DNA of 64,000 bases from JAJXZP01 sp963787185 (GTDB lineage Bacteria; Spirochaetota; Spirochaetia; Treponematales; Rectinemataceae). This document shows, piece after piece, positions 26,324 to 35,278 of this stretch (positions within the stretch are counted from its first letter, which is position 1; every line of letters starts with the position of its first letter). The notes below the pieces were generated by a model. The model saw only the letters and a program-made list of their open reading frames with translations. It was not told the DNA's origin and made no database searches. The position numbers and the translations under genes were made by a program. The stretch lies in assembly GCA_963787185.1 (NCBI GenBank), contig CAWBCC010000014.1:682001-746000 (forward strand), in the 5' to 3' direction.

Positions 26324-27258
26324 CGTTCCATCCCTTCTTTTTTCGAGGAGACGACGCGTATGAAGACGTCCTCCAGCGAAGGACGCGTAACTTGCAGACG
26401 AGCGACCCGGATGCCCGCCGCCGCCAGGATGCGTTCGACGACCGCCGTCTGTCGGCCCGGGGCGAGTCCGGCATGCAGTCTGGTTCCGAAAAGCGAGGCG
26501 GTCTCTATACCCTCGGCGCCGTTCAGGGCGGCGAGCGCAAGTTCCGGCCGGTCGCACTCGATTTCCAACAGGAGACCGGGATAATGGGCGGCCTTGAGCT
26601 CGCTCGGGCTGCCGGCGGCGACGATGCCGCCGTCGCGCATGAGCGTGACGGTCGAGCAATATTCGGCCTCGTCGAGGTAATGCGTGGTGACGAGGACGGT
26701 CGATCCGGCCGAGGTCAGGTCGTAGATGATGTCCCAAAACATGCGCCGCGCGGCCGGATCGACGCCGGCCGTAGGCTCGTCGAGAAATAGAACGCGCGGC
26801 CTGTGCAGAAGAGCGCAGCCCAGAGCCAGGCGCTGGCGAAATCCCCCAGGTAGATCCCGGGCAAGTTCGCGCGACCGATTCGCAAGGCCCGTCAGGGAGA
26901 GAACGCGGTCGCTTTCGGCACGGTTGCGGTCTTTCGGGATGCCGTAAAGTCCGGAAAAGAAATCGATATTTTCGCGGACCGTAAGATCCTCGTACAGCGA
27001 AAACTTCTGAGACATATAGCCGATACTGCGCTTTATCGACTCGGCCTCCGACGCGACGTCGAAGCCGGCCACGCTCGCCCTTCCCCCGCTCGGTGCAAGA
27101 AGTCCGCAGAGCATGCGGATGGTCGTCGATTTGCCGGCGCCGTTGGCCCCGAGAAGGCCGAACACCGATCCTTCGGGGACGGAAAAACTCACACCGTCGA
27201 CGGCCAGAAAGGAAGCGAAACGTTTGCTCAATCCCTCCGCCACGATCGCGTCGGCCAT
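26320..27258 (-). CDS. ABC-2 transporter ATP-binding protein, second of two
   Basis: The 312-residue single ABC cassette has Walker A GANGAGKST, a signature written LPGGFRQR instead of LSGGxxQ, and Walker B VLFLDEPTAGVDP. A C-terminal regulatory extension follows. The start is ATG 27258 with GAGGAAG upstream; the frame extends into tolC but without similarity. In E. coli ybhF two such cassettes are fused; here they are separate and split by the tolC gene. Confidence 0.9.
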   Translation of the reverse strand: MADAIVAEGLSKRFASFLAVDGVSFSVPEGSVFGLLGANGAGKSTTIRMLCGLLAPSGGRASVAGFDVASEAESIKRSIGYMSQKFSLYEDLTVRENIDFFSGLYGIPKDRNRAESDRVLSLTGLANRSRELARDLPGGFRQRLALGCALLHRPRVLFLDEPTAGVDPAARRMFWDIIYDLTSAGSTVLVTTHYLDEAEYCSTVTLMRDGGIVAAGSPSELKAAHYPGLLLEIECDRPELALAALNGAEGIETASLFGTRLHAGLAPGRQTAVVERILAAAGIRVARLQVTRPSLEDVFIRVVSSKKEGMER

Positions 27259-27265
27259 CGCTTCC

Positions 27266-28762
27266 TCACTTTCCCTGCGGCTGCGCCGCCGGCTCGGCTG
27301 CGAGTTCCGAGGCCGCGCCGCCCCCCGTGGCGTCGCGGAGCGCAGCGCGCGCCAGCTCCCATTCGACCCGCGAGCGAAAGCGATCGAGCTTGACCGCGAG
27401 GAGGGATGCTTCCGCATCGGCGAGTTCGGAGGCGATCGCCACTCCGGCGGCGAATCGGTCTTTCTGGACGCGCAAGTTCTCCTCCGCCAGATTCACCGCC
27501 GAGTCGGAGGTGACATAGCTGTCGCGCGCCTTTTCGAGATCGAAGCGGTCCTGGACGAGTTCCAGAGTCAGCTCGTCCCTGGTCTGGCCGAGAAGATCGC
27601 GGGCCTGGGCCGCCTGCGCTCGTGCATCCGCCAGCTGGGCCAGGGTCTCCGGCACGCGCCCCAGGTCGATGCTGGCGACCAGCCCGACGTCCCAGAGGAC
27701 CTCGAAGTCGGAGCGCTGCGGAAAGGCCTCAGGATTGGGGTTGGCATAGGCCAGACTGCCGGTGAGGTAGACAGAAGGCAGGAGCGCGGCCCGGGCTTGC
27801 GCCTCCGCGGCCTCCTGGGCGGAGACGCGGGCACGGGCCGCGGCGATTTCCGGCCGATCGGACATTGCCGCGTCGATAAGGGCGGCCGTCGTCGCTTTCG
27901 CGCCGTCGAGTCCGCCGATGCCGCGGGAGAGCAGCGGGTCCGGAGGGAGCGAAGCCTCGGTCGGAGTGTCCCAAGGTAGTCCGAGCAGGATGTTGAGGCG
28001 CGCCCGCGCCGCCGCGAGATCGGTCGCTGCGGCGCGGCTTCTCACCCCGGCTTCGACTTCCTGCATCTGCCAGGAGAGAAGCTCATTCTTCGTGCCCGTG
28101 CCCTGGGCCAGACGCCGCTCCGCGTCCGCGCGGTGGGCACTCATCGCCGAATAGTTTTCGGCCACGGCCTCCCTGCTCTCGGCCGCAAGCACCAGGGTCC
28201 ACCAGGCCCGCTCCGCCATCGCCCCGACGGAGCGGCGAGCGGACGCCGCGTCCGCTCGCGCAGAGCCCTCGGCGGCCGAGGCTGCGGCTATGCCCGCCTC
28301 GATCCGGCCGCCTGTGTACAGGGGTTGCTGGAGGCCGAGACGGAAGCTCGTCGAATCCTGGAGGGGTGCGGGCAACATGACTGCCTGGGGCCCCAAGGGA
28401 CCCAGATCGACGTCGAAGCTCCCCGGGGCCACGGGGCCCGAGTGCGTATAGCTCGCCGAAGCGACCGCGCTCGGGATGTACTGCCGGCGAGCCGCGTCGC
28501 GCCTCGCCTCGGCCGCGATGAGGGCGTCCCGGACGGCGGCGAGATCGGGGCTCGTCGCGAGGGCGCGCTCGACTGCGGTTCGGAGGTCGAGCACGAGAGC
28601 TTCCCGGCCCGCGGGGGCGGAAGACGAAAGGGCGGATGCGGTCGGTGCAGTCGAGGCTGCGGGAGGAGTGTCGGCAAAAGCGGCCGCCAGGACCGCGAAT
28701 GCGCCCGCCATGACGAAGAAGACCGCGCTGTGCCGCCGCAGGGTGTTCGCAGCAGAAATCAT
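27266..28762 (-). CDS. TolC-family outer-membrane efflux protein
   Basis: The 498-residue protein has a signal peptide (about 1-30, ending AAAFA), a Pro/Ala/Ser-rich linker and two repeats of long Ala-rich helices typical of the TolC trimeric channel. It starts in ATGA overlap with the preceding ATPase and ends 7 nt before the next one. It supplies the exit duct for the HlyD/ABC-2 pump. Confidence 0.9.
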   Translation of the reverse strand: MISAANTLRRHSAVFFVMAGAFAVLAAAFADTPPAASTAPTASALSSSAPAGREALVLDLRTAVERALATSPDLAAVRDALIAAEARRDAARRQYIPSAVASASYTHSGPVAPGSFDVDLGPLGPQAVMLPAPLQDSTSFRLGLQQPLYTGGRIEAGIAAASAAEGSARADAASARRSVGAMAERAWWTLVLAAESREAVAENYSAMSAHRADAERRLAQGTGTKNELLSWQMQEVEAGVRSRAAATDLAAARARLNILLGLPWDTPTEASLPPDPLLSRGIGGLDGAKATTAALIDAAMSDRPEIAAARARVSAQEAAEAQARAALLPSVYLTGSLAYANPNPEAFPQRSDFEVLWDVGLVASIDLGRVPETLAQLADARAQAAQARDLLGQTRDELTLELVQDRFDLEKARDSYVTSDSAVNLAEENLRVQKDRFAAGVAIASELADAEASLLAVKLDRFRSRVEWELARAALRDATGGGAASELAAEPAAQPQGK

Positions 28763-29706
28763 GATTCGACGTTCTCCTCGCGCCCCGGCGCGCCGGTCGA
28801 AGGACCGACTACCTGCATGAAGACGTTCTCCAGGGTGGGGGGCGCGACCCGGAGCCCGTCAATCGCGATCGCAGCCGGTTCGAGCCTTGCGGCCATCGCC
28901 GCGCGTGCCGCCCTCTCGTCCGGAGCGAGGATGGCGAGACGGTCGCCGAAGGTCTGAACTCCCGCGAGTTCGGGGAGGCCGCGGAGAAGGGCGGCCGCCC
29001 TTCTGACTTCCGTGCACGGCAGCTCGAGCACCACGAAGGGGAGCGAGGCCTTGAGCTCCGCCGGGCTTCCAAAAGCGAGAAAAGAGCCGGCATCCATGAG
29101 CCCCACTTCTGCGCAACGCTCGGCCTCGTCGAGATAGGGGGTGGCGACCACGAGGCTCATTCCCCCGGCGAGCAGTTCGGCGAGGATGGCCCAGAACTCG
29201 CGGCGCGAGATCGGGTCCACGCCGGTCGTGGGCTCGTCGAGGAGGAGGAGTTCGGGCTCATGAACGAGGGCGCAGGCGAGCGCGAGCTTTTGTTTCATTC
29301 CCCCAGAGAGCTTTCCCGCGGCACGCGTTCGAAACGCCGCTAGACGCGTCATTTCGAGAAGGCGGTCGCGCCGTCCGTCGAAACTCTCGAGGCCGTGGAT
29401 CTCCGCAAAAAAGGAAATGTTTTCGTCGACCGACAGATCTCCATAAAGGCTGAAGCGCTGAGAGAGATAGCCTATGCGGGCTTTGGCCGGCGGGCTTCGC
29501 GGAGGGGATCCGAAGACGGCGATTTCGCCCGTATCCGGAGTCAGGAGCCCGGCGATGAGCCTGATCGTCGTCGTTTTTCCCGCCCCGTCGGGTCCGACCA
29601 AGGCGAGAGAGCCGCCGACCGGGAGCTCGAAACTGACGCCGCGCAGCGCGACAGTGTTTCCGAAGCGCTTGCAGAGACCGCTGACCGAGAGGGCCTTTGC
29701 CGACAT
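28759..29706 (-). CDS. ABC-2 transporter ATP-binding protein, first of two
   Basis: The 315-residue ABC cassette has Walker A GPDGAGKTT, signature LSGGMKQK and Walker B LLLDEPTTGVDP. The second residue of the H-loop region reads ATPYLDEAE, a known variant of this family. The C-terminal extension of about 90 residues is common in drug-efflux ATPases. It follows the HlyD gene by 8 nt. Confidence 0.92.
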   Translation of the reverse strand: MSAKALSVSGLCKRFGNTVALRGVSFELPVGGSLALVGPDGAGKTTTIRLIAGLLTPDTGEIAVFGSPPRSPPAKARIGYLSQRFSLYGDLSVDENISFFAEIHGLESFDGRRDRLLEMTRLAAFRTRAAGKLSGGMKQKLALACALVHEPELLLLDEPTTGVDPISRREFWAILAELLAGGMSLVVATPYLDEAERCAEVGLMDAGSFLAFGSPAELKASLPFVVLELPCTEVRRAAALLRGLPELAGVQTFGDRLAILAPDERAARAAMAARLEPAAIAIDGLRVAPPTLENVFMQVVGPSTGAPGREENVES

Positions 29707-29714
29707 GGCTCCGC

Positions 29715-30716
29715 CTAGTTCCCCGCCGCGACGATTCGCGCATCGGCCGGCATACCGGGCTTAAGCATGCCCTCGCCGTCGCCGAGATCGAGCTTCACGG
29801 CGAATACTTGCTTGACCCGCTCATCCTTCGTCTGGACGTTCTTAGGTGTGAACTCGGCTATCGGCGAAATGAAATACACCTTGGCCGGGAATGTCTTCCC
29901 CGGGAAGGAATCGACCGATACCCCCGCCGCCTGCCCCAACGAAACATGGCCGATCTCCGTCTCGGGAATATAGATGGTGAGGTGGAGGGCGCCGAGATCG
30001 GCCAGAGTGGCAATTCCGGTATCTACGACGGCCAGCTCCCCGGGTTCGGCAAGACGCTCAAGCACTGAGCCGTCCATGGGCGATTCGATGTCGCATTCGG
30101 AAAGGGACTTCTCGGCGAGGCGGGCGGCCCATTGCGCCTGTTCGAGCCGGGCTCGCGCAGCATCCAGCTCTTCGGGTCGCGCGAAGGATTCCAGCTTCCT
30201 AAGCTCTTGGGCGGCCGATTCTCGCTGGGCCCTCGCCGTCGCGAGGCGGGCCACGGCGTCGTCGCGCTGCTGGATCGTGGCACTGCCGGACGCCGCAAGG
30301 TCGCGCATCCGCGCCGCATCGGTTTCGGCGAGCCTCAGATTCTCTTCGGTCTGGTCGAGATTCGCCTTGGCTTGCATGATATCCTCGGCCCGGGCGCCGC
30401 CGACCAGGAGATCGAGTTGCGCCTGCGCCGCGTCTACCTCCGCGTTGGCTTCGCCGAGCTGGAATCGATACGTCAGAGGGTCGATGCGAGCGAGAATCTC
30501 TCCGCGCTTCACATAGCTGCCTTCCACGGCCTCCACTTGGGCGACCACGCCCACGACCTGCGACGATACCCGGACTTCGGTGGCCTCGATGGTGCCTGAT
30601 GCTTCGTACTCCGTCCCGCTCCGAGAACAGGAGCCGAACGCCAGCACTGTCCCCGCCAGCAATCCGGCGGCAACCGCGAACCGAATACTCCTTGTCCGCG
30701 AATTACTTCGTATCAT
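29715..30716 (-). CDS. HlyD-family periplasmic adaptor lipoprotein
   Basis: The 333-residue membrane fusion protein has a lipoprotein signal FGSC with Cys30, then biotinyl-lipoyl-like halves (GEILARIDP; DGSVLERLAEPGELA) around a long coiled-coil hairpin (about 85-200). This is the YbhG-like adaptor joining the ABC-2 permeases to TolC. ATG overlaps the tetR stop by 4 nt and GGAGG lies 4 nt upstream. Confidence 0.92.
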   Translation of the reverse strand: MIRSNSRTRSIRFAVAAGLLAGTVLAFGSCSRSGTEYEASGTIEATEVRVSSQVVGVVAQVEAVEGSYVKRGEILARIDPLTYRFQLGEANAEVDAAQAQLDLLVGGARAEDIMQAKANLDQTEENLRLAETDAARMRDLAASGSATIQQRDDAVARLATARAQRESAAQELRKLESFARPEELDAARARLEQAQWAARLAEKSLSECDIESPMDGSVLERLAEPGELAVVDTGIATLADLGALHLTIYIPETEIGHVSLGQAAGVSVDSFPGKTFPAKVYFISPIAEFTPKNVQTKDERVKQVFAVKLDLGDGEGMLKPGMPADARIVAAGN

Positions 30717-31360
30717 GGTTCCTCCACAGGGTTCTGGAAGCCGAAATGAACGGCATCGAAGAGTCGTCGTCCCTCATCGCTCAGAATGCCTCCCAAGAGC
30801 ACCCGAATGACTGCTTGAAGGGCCTCTGCAGGAGGAATGGGCAGGCCGAGCAGAAACTCGGGCTGTCCCACCCGCTCGATAATGGCTATGAGCAGCGTGG
30901 CGGCCACCGCGGCGTTCAGATCGTCGCGCACGTACCCGAGGCTCCGCCCCTCCTGCACGAGATGCGCCAGCCGCGGAAAGACCATCTCTGCGCGAAGACT
31001 TTGGATCTTGGGCCAGAGCCAGCGCGCGTCGGTTGTTATATCCCGCATGAGGACAGGAAAGATTGGACCTATACTGTCGACCAGGACCGAAAAGAAGCCT
31101 TGGAAGCGCTCGGTGTAACTTGTCCCCGGTCGAGCCTCGATCGCATCCAGGTGCTCACAGAGCAATCCGAAGCGGCGCTCGATGGCGGTCATTCCCAGTA
31201 GCTCCTTTTTAGGAAAGTACTTATAAAGCGTTGCCTTGCTAACGCCGATCCCGGCTGCGATGGCTTCCATCGACAGACTCGAGATGCCCCGTTCGAAGAA
31301 TAGAGCGAGGGCTCGGTCAAGGATTTCCTCGCGTTTCCGCTCTTCTCGTGATGAAGGCAT
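30713..31360 (-). CDS. TetR-family repressor of the efflux operon
   Basis: The 215-residue protein has an N-terminal TetR helix-turn-helix: REEILDRALALFFERG then EAIAAGIGVSKATLYKYFPKKEL. The C-terminal ligand domain is not assignable. ATG 31360 has GGGAG 5 nt upstream; a TTG nine codons earlier is less likely. It heads the operon, so it probably represses itself and the pump, like CecR with ybhGFSR. Confidence 0.92.
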   Translation of the reverse strand: MPSSREERKREEILDRALALFFERGISSLSMEAIAAGIGVSKATLYKYFPKKELLGMTAIERRFGLLCEHLDAIEARPGTSYTERFQGFFSVLVDSIGPIFPVLMRDITTDARWLWPKIQSLRAEMVFPRLAHLVQEGRSLGYVRDDLNAAVAATLLIAIIERVGQPEFLLGLPIPPAEALQAVIRVLLGGILSDEGRRLFDAVHFGFQNPVEEP

Positions 31361-31388
31361 GGAGGCTCCCTTTAGTTTGAAAACCAAA

Positions 31389-31414
31389 TGAACGAAATAC
31401 GTATAAATCGTTCA
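31389..31414. promoter_or_regulatory. Probable TetR operator
   Basis: TGAACGA (31389-31395) and TCGTTCA (31408-31414) are perfect inverted arms, with ATACGTAT palindromic in the middle. It lies 29 bp before the repressor start, in the divergent gap with the cyclase-family gene, so it could affect both directions. Confidence 0.7.
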
Positions 31415-31547
31415 ACTCTTCCAAACTTACTGCTCCTATCGCAGGACGTCAAGGTGCAAAAAGGTGGTTCATGTCCGATCGCACGAAACCATTTGTGCTC
31501 CCGGCGATGAGTCCGTATACTGAGCTCGAACATCCGACGAGGACAGC

Positions 31548-32186
31548 ATGCAGATAGTCGACCTGACTCATTTCATCTCCGATACCATGCCGGTCTACCC
31601 TGGAACGGAGTCGCCGACGATCAGCGATGTGACGAGCATCGCAAAGGACGGCTTTGCCGAAAAGCTCATTAGTCTTTATTCCCACACAGGCACGCATATC
31701 GACGCCCCGGCGCATATTCTGCCCGGTGCGAGCACCCTGGATCGGCTGCCCATAGATAGATTCATGGGACCCGTCTGCGTCATAGACGTAATCGTCTCCA
31801 GCGGCAGCCGGATCGAAGTCGCGACTCTGGAATCCTACGCCGAAGTTCTGCGGGCAAGCGATTTCGTTCTGCTCCGCTCGGGATGGTCGAGCCGCTGGGG
31901 TGGCGACGGCTACTTCGCGGATTTCCCTCTGCTTTCGGAAGAGGCGGCGCTTTGGCTTTCTGATTTCCGCCTCAAAGGAGTCGGCGTCGATATGATATCG
32001 GTCGATTCCGTCGGAAGCGTGGATTTCGCCATTCACAAGACATTCTTACGGAAGGGCATGGTAATAGTGGAAAACCTGACCGGGTTGGAGATCTTGAATG
32101 CGCCCGGCTATATTTTCTGTTGCATGCCCTTAAGGCTCAACGATGCGGACGGGTCCCCCACCCGGGCTTTCGCGTTTCGAGAATAA
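31548..32186 (+). CDS. Cyclase-family hydrolase (kynurenine formamidase-like)
   Basis: The 212-residue protein has the metal motif HTGTHIDAPAHIL (about 44-56), the signature of PF04199. Members hydrolyse formylkynurenine or related amides, or act as cyclases; no kynurenine pathway genes are nearby, so the substrate is open. It is the first gene of a five-gene run on the plus strand. Confidence 0.85.
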   Translation: MQIVDLTHFISDTMPVYPGTESPTISDVTSIAKDGFAEKLISLYSHTGTHIDAPAHILPGASTLDRLPIDRFMGPVCVIDVIVSSGSRIEVATLESYAEVLRASDFVLLRSGWSSRWGGDGYFADFPLLSEEAALWLSDFRLKGVGVDMISVDSVGSVDFAIHKTFLRKGMVIVENLTGLEILNAPGYIFCCMPLRLNDADGSPTRAFAFRE

Positions 32187-32200
32187 GCGGGAGTGCTTCG

Positions 32201-32806
32201 ATGGCTGTCTTGATCGAAAAAAGCGGAACATTTGACGCTCGACACATCCAGGCCCGATCCCTGCGTTGGACCCTATTCAAGAAGCTCAAGTATGTCGCGA
32301 TCAACTCTGCGGTGGCCTATATTCCTCTCTATCTTGTTTCCTCGTTCGCCGCTCTCAAGAATATCGCCATCGACCCTAGGCTTTTCGTTTTCACCGCTCT
32401 CCTGGTCGTCTTCCTTCTTTTCGCCGGAGCTCTCATAAACCTGGTCGAGTATCTGATTCTCCGGTTCATGCTGAGCCATTTCTGGCGGGAGGCCGCACGG
32501 GGAGTCGTCTGCTTCGGACGCATGGTCGAATTCGGCGAATCTGTCGTCCGAAAGAGAAATTGTCTCATCGGGAAGGACGAAATTGGCCTCTTCACGCTCA
32601 GGAAGGGAAAATTCAAACGTCTCTGCGAAGCTCCCTATGCGATCTGCCAGCATGACCGCTTGGGTGTCTATACGCCCCTTATGCTGCGAAAGGTGAAACT
32701 CAGACCCTATCTGCAGATCGAGGGCGGGAACGATCGTTTCATTATCGATGTAATCTCCCCTAAAGATATGATGGAAAGATTGTTGTGGACGGAGGAAGTC
32801 AAATGA
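32201..32806 (+). CDS. Membrane protein of unknown function
   Basis: The 201-residue protein begins at ATG 32201, with GGGAG 7 nt upstream. Two hydrophobic stretches lie at about 31-50 and 61-85, followed by a soluble part with FTLRKGKFKRLCEAPYAICQ. I do not recognise a family. It overlaps the next gene by 4 nt, so co-expression with the adenosine-specific-kinase family protein is likely. Confidence 0.75.
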   Translation: MAVLIEKSGTFDARHIQARSLRWTLFKKLKYVAINSAVAYIPLYLVSSFAALKNIAIDPRLFVFTALLVVFLLFAGALINLVEYLILRFMLSHFWREAARGVVCFGRMVEFGESVVRKRNCLIGKDEIGLFTLRKGKFKRLCEAPYAICQHDRLGVYTPLMLRKVKLRPYLQIEGGNDRFIIDVISPKDMMERLLWTEEVK

Positions 32807-33291
32807 CGATCGAGTCGTTGCGCCTATCATGGAGCGAGGGCTGCAATATCGTGATCGGGCAGTCCCATTTCATCAAAACCGTAGAGGATCTAGGCGAGAT
32901 CATGGCTGGTTCCGTACCGGGCGCCGCGTGGGGGCTCGCATTCAACGAGGCATCCGGACCATGTCTCGTTCGAAGCTCGGGCAGCGACGAAAAGCTCGTC
33001 GAGGAAGCCATCGGCTGCGCACGCACCGTCGCCGCGGGACATAGCTTTTATCTGATCCTCGGCCCCGGCTGCTATCCCATAAACGTACTGGACCGCATCA
33101 AGGCCTGTCCCGAGGTCTGCAACATATTCTGCGCTACCGCCAATCCGCTCGAGGTCATAGTGGCGCGGACGGAACAGGGATCGGGCATACTCGGCGTCAT
33201 CGACGGTTTGTCGCCCAAGGGCGTCGAAACATCGGTCGACAAGGCCGACCGCTCCGCGCTTTTGCGTCGTTTCGGCTATAAATTCGCCTAG
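32803..33291 (+). CDS. Adenosine-specific kinase family protein (PF04008-like)
   Basis: The 162-residue protein has HFIKTVEDLGEIM, ASGPCLVRSSG, GHSFYLILGPGCYPINVL and VCNIFCATANPLEVIVA, matching a small conserved family that bears the name adenosine-specific kinase; the function is poorly established. GGAGGAA precedes ATG 32803, which overlaps the previous stop. Confidence 0.82.
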   Translation: MTIESLRLSWSEGCNIVIGQSHFIKTVEDLGEIMAGSVPGAAWGLAFNEASGPCLVRSSGSDEKLVEEAIGCARTVAAGHSFYLILGPGCYPINVLDRIKACPEVCNIFCATANPLEVIVARTEQGSGILGVIDGLSPKGVETSVDKADRSALLRRFGYKFA

Positions 33292-33308
33292 ATTTTCGGG
33301 AGGATTCG

Positions 33309-34208
33309 ATGGAGCCATCCAAGGACATGCTGGGATTCATCGGTATCGGCGTCATGGGAAGCAGTATGGCCGGCCACCTTCTAAAGGCCGGGTACCGGGT
33401 GAAGGTCCATTCGCGCAGCAAGGGAAAGGCACTTCCCTTGCTGGCTCAAGGAGCCGAATGGGCCGATAGTGTCGCCGCGCTCGCGCCGGGCTGCTCCGTC
33501 ATTTTCACGATGGTCGGCTACCCCGCCGACGTCGAGGAGGTGTACTTCGGCCCGAAGGGCCTCATCGCCTCCGCCGCAAAGGGGAGCCTGCTCGTCGATA
33601 TGACGACAAGCAGGCCCGACCTCGCACATCGAATCTCCGAAGCGGCGGCGGCGGCCGGCATTCGCGCGATAGACGCGCCCGTGTCCGGAGGCGATGCCGG
33701 GGCCAGGAACGCCACACTTACGATCATGGTCGGCGGGTCTCAGGCCGATTTCGACGCCGCGTCGGGGCTGCTCGGGATCATGGGCAAGACAGTCATCCTT
33801 CAGGGCCCTGCCGGCTCCGGGCAGCATACCAAGATGGCCAATCAGATCGCGCTCGCGGGCAGCCTCGCAGGGGCGGTCGAAGCGGTCATGTACGCACGCG
33901 CCGCCGGGCTGGATCCCCGCCGGGTGCTGCAAAGCATCGGTTCGGGCGCGGCGGGTAGCTGGCAACTCAACAATATGGTCCCTCGCATGCTCGACGGCGA
34001 TTTCGAGCCGGGATTCTACGTCAAACATTACCTGAAGGATCTGAGAATCGCCCTCGATTCCGCGCGAGAAATGAACATTCCCCTGCCGATGCTTTCATTG
34101 GCTGAACGGTTTTTCGCGCTCTTGCAGGAGAAGGGCTATGGCGACAATGGTACGCAAGCCATCTACCTCCTCTACGAACGAGGGCTCGCGCTGGAGGCCG
34201 CGGGTTGA
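33309..34208 (+). CDS. 3-hydroxyisobutyrate dehydrogenase-family oxidoreductase
   Basis: The 299-residue NAD(P)-dependent beta-hydroxyacid dehydrogenase has GFIGIGVMGSSMAGHL, DAPVSGGDAGARNATLTIMVGG, and the catalytic Lys in GSGQHTKMANQ. These give the MmsB/GarR superfamily, acting on 3-hydroxyisobutyrate, tartronate semialdehyde or a similar acid. The exact substrate is unknown. Confidence 0.9.
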   Translation: MEPSKDMLGFIGIGVMGSSMAGHLLKAGYRVKVHSRSKGKALPLLAQGAEWADSVAALAPGCSVIFTMVGYPADVEEVYFGPKGLIASAAKGSLLVDMTTSRPDLAHRISEAAAAAGIRAIDAPVSGGDAGARNATLTIMVGGSQADFDAASGLLGIMGKTVILQGPAGSGQHTKMANQIALAGSLAGAVEAVMYARAAGLDPRRVLQSIGSGAAGSWQLNNMVPRMLDGDFEPGFYVKHYLKDLRIALDSAREMNIPLPMLSLAERFFALLQEKGYGDNGTQAIYLLYERGLALEAAG

Positions 34209-35257
34209 AATCCCGATCCGCTTTCGAGCCGGCGCCCGAATCGATCGTATCGGATGGTCTTTTCCAATATGGACGATTCGGCGGCTTCTTCGGCCGAATC
34301 AATATGCTGGACGCCGATCGGGTGTTCAACTACCCGCTCCCTCGTTTCATCAAAAACTGGCGACTGAAGGAATGGCAAGCCTTTCAGCTCGGCGACGAAA
34401 GTTGGTTCATTTCTGCGGCCTTGTACAACGCCAAGCTTTTCAGCATCGCATACTTTCAGCTCTACGATCGACGGGAGAAAAGGCGATTGGGGTTCGAGAG
34501 AATCGTTCCGGGCTCGGCCTTCAACTTTCCGGACAGGCTTTCGGCTTCTCGCGTTTCGTATCGCGGTCCAGGAACATTCCTGGAGTTCGTCACGAACAAT
34601 GACAACGACGAGGTCAAGATCGAGGTGGGCCGAAACAACCAAGATCGTTCGCGTCGCTTTTCGGCGTGCTTTCGACTTTCCGCCGGCCCGAAGTTTACTG
34701 CGCCTCAATCGGTCTGTCTCCCGCTCGGTATGAACAGAGCCGTCTATTCCACCAAGCTCCTGATGCCGCTGGAAGGCGAGCTCGTCGTCGGAGGAGAGAC
34801 GCACAGATTCGAAGCCGCCTCCTCCATGGGGGTGCTGGACGATCACAAAGGCTATTACCCTTGGCGATTACGCTACGATTGGGTGTTCGGCTTCGGGCTA
34901 GATGTCAAAGGCAGGCGAACGGGATTCAACTTGACCGACAATCAAGTGCGCGATCAGAATCGCTATAATGAAAACTGCATGTGGATAAACAACCGTATCT
35001 GGCCCCTCCCCCCGGTCAAGGTCACTAGACCTCATGGGCATGCCGGCGAATGGATCATCCAGGATACGGCGGGAATGGTCGATCTCGTTTTCGTGCCCGA
35101 GGTCATGAACGATATCAGTATACGCTTGGGCATCCTTCAGAGCGATTATCACGGACCGTTCGGATCTTTCCGAGGCATTCTCAGAAATGGCGAGGGCGAA
35201 AAAATCAACGCGGAGCTTCTGTATGGTTCCGGTGAGCAAAAATATCTAAGAGCATGA
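34205..35257 (+). CDS. DUF2804-like protein
   Basis: The 350-residue protein begins with TTG 34205, which overlaps the previous stop; GGAGG lies 7 nt upstream. It contains the WRLRYDWVFGFG and DDHKGYYPW stretches typical of DUF2804. The protein looks beta-rich and soluble, with no signal peptide. Function unknown. Its place after a hydroxyacid dehydrogenase suggests carbohydrate or lipid metabolism, but this is guesswork. Confidence 0.78.
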   Translation: MKSRSAFEPAPESIVSDGLFQYGRFGGFFGRINMLDADRVFNYPLPRFIKNWRLKEWQAFQLGDESWFISAALYNAKLFSIAYFQLYDRREKRRLGFERIVPGSAFNFPDRLSASRVSYRGPGTFLEFVTNNDNDEVKIEVGRNNQDRSRRFSACFRLSAGPKFTAPQSVCLPLGMNRAVYSTKLLMPLEGELVVGGETHRFEAASSMGVLDDHKGYYPWRLRYDWVFGFGLDVKGRRTGFNLTDNQVRDQNRYNENCMWINNRIWPLPPVKVTRPHGHAGEWIIQDTAGMVDLVFVPEVMNDISIRLGILQSDYHGPFGSFRGILRNGEGEKINAELLYGSGEQKYLRA

Positions 35258-35278
35258 GTCGCCATCAAAAGAGCGAAA

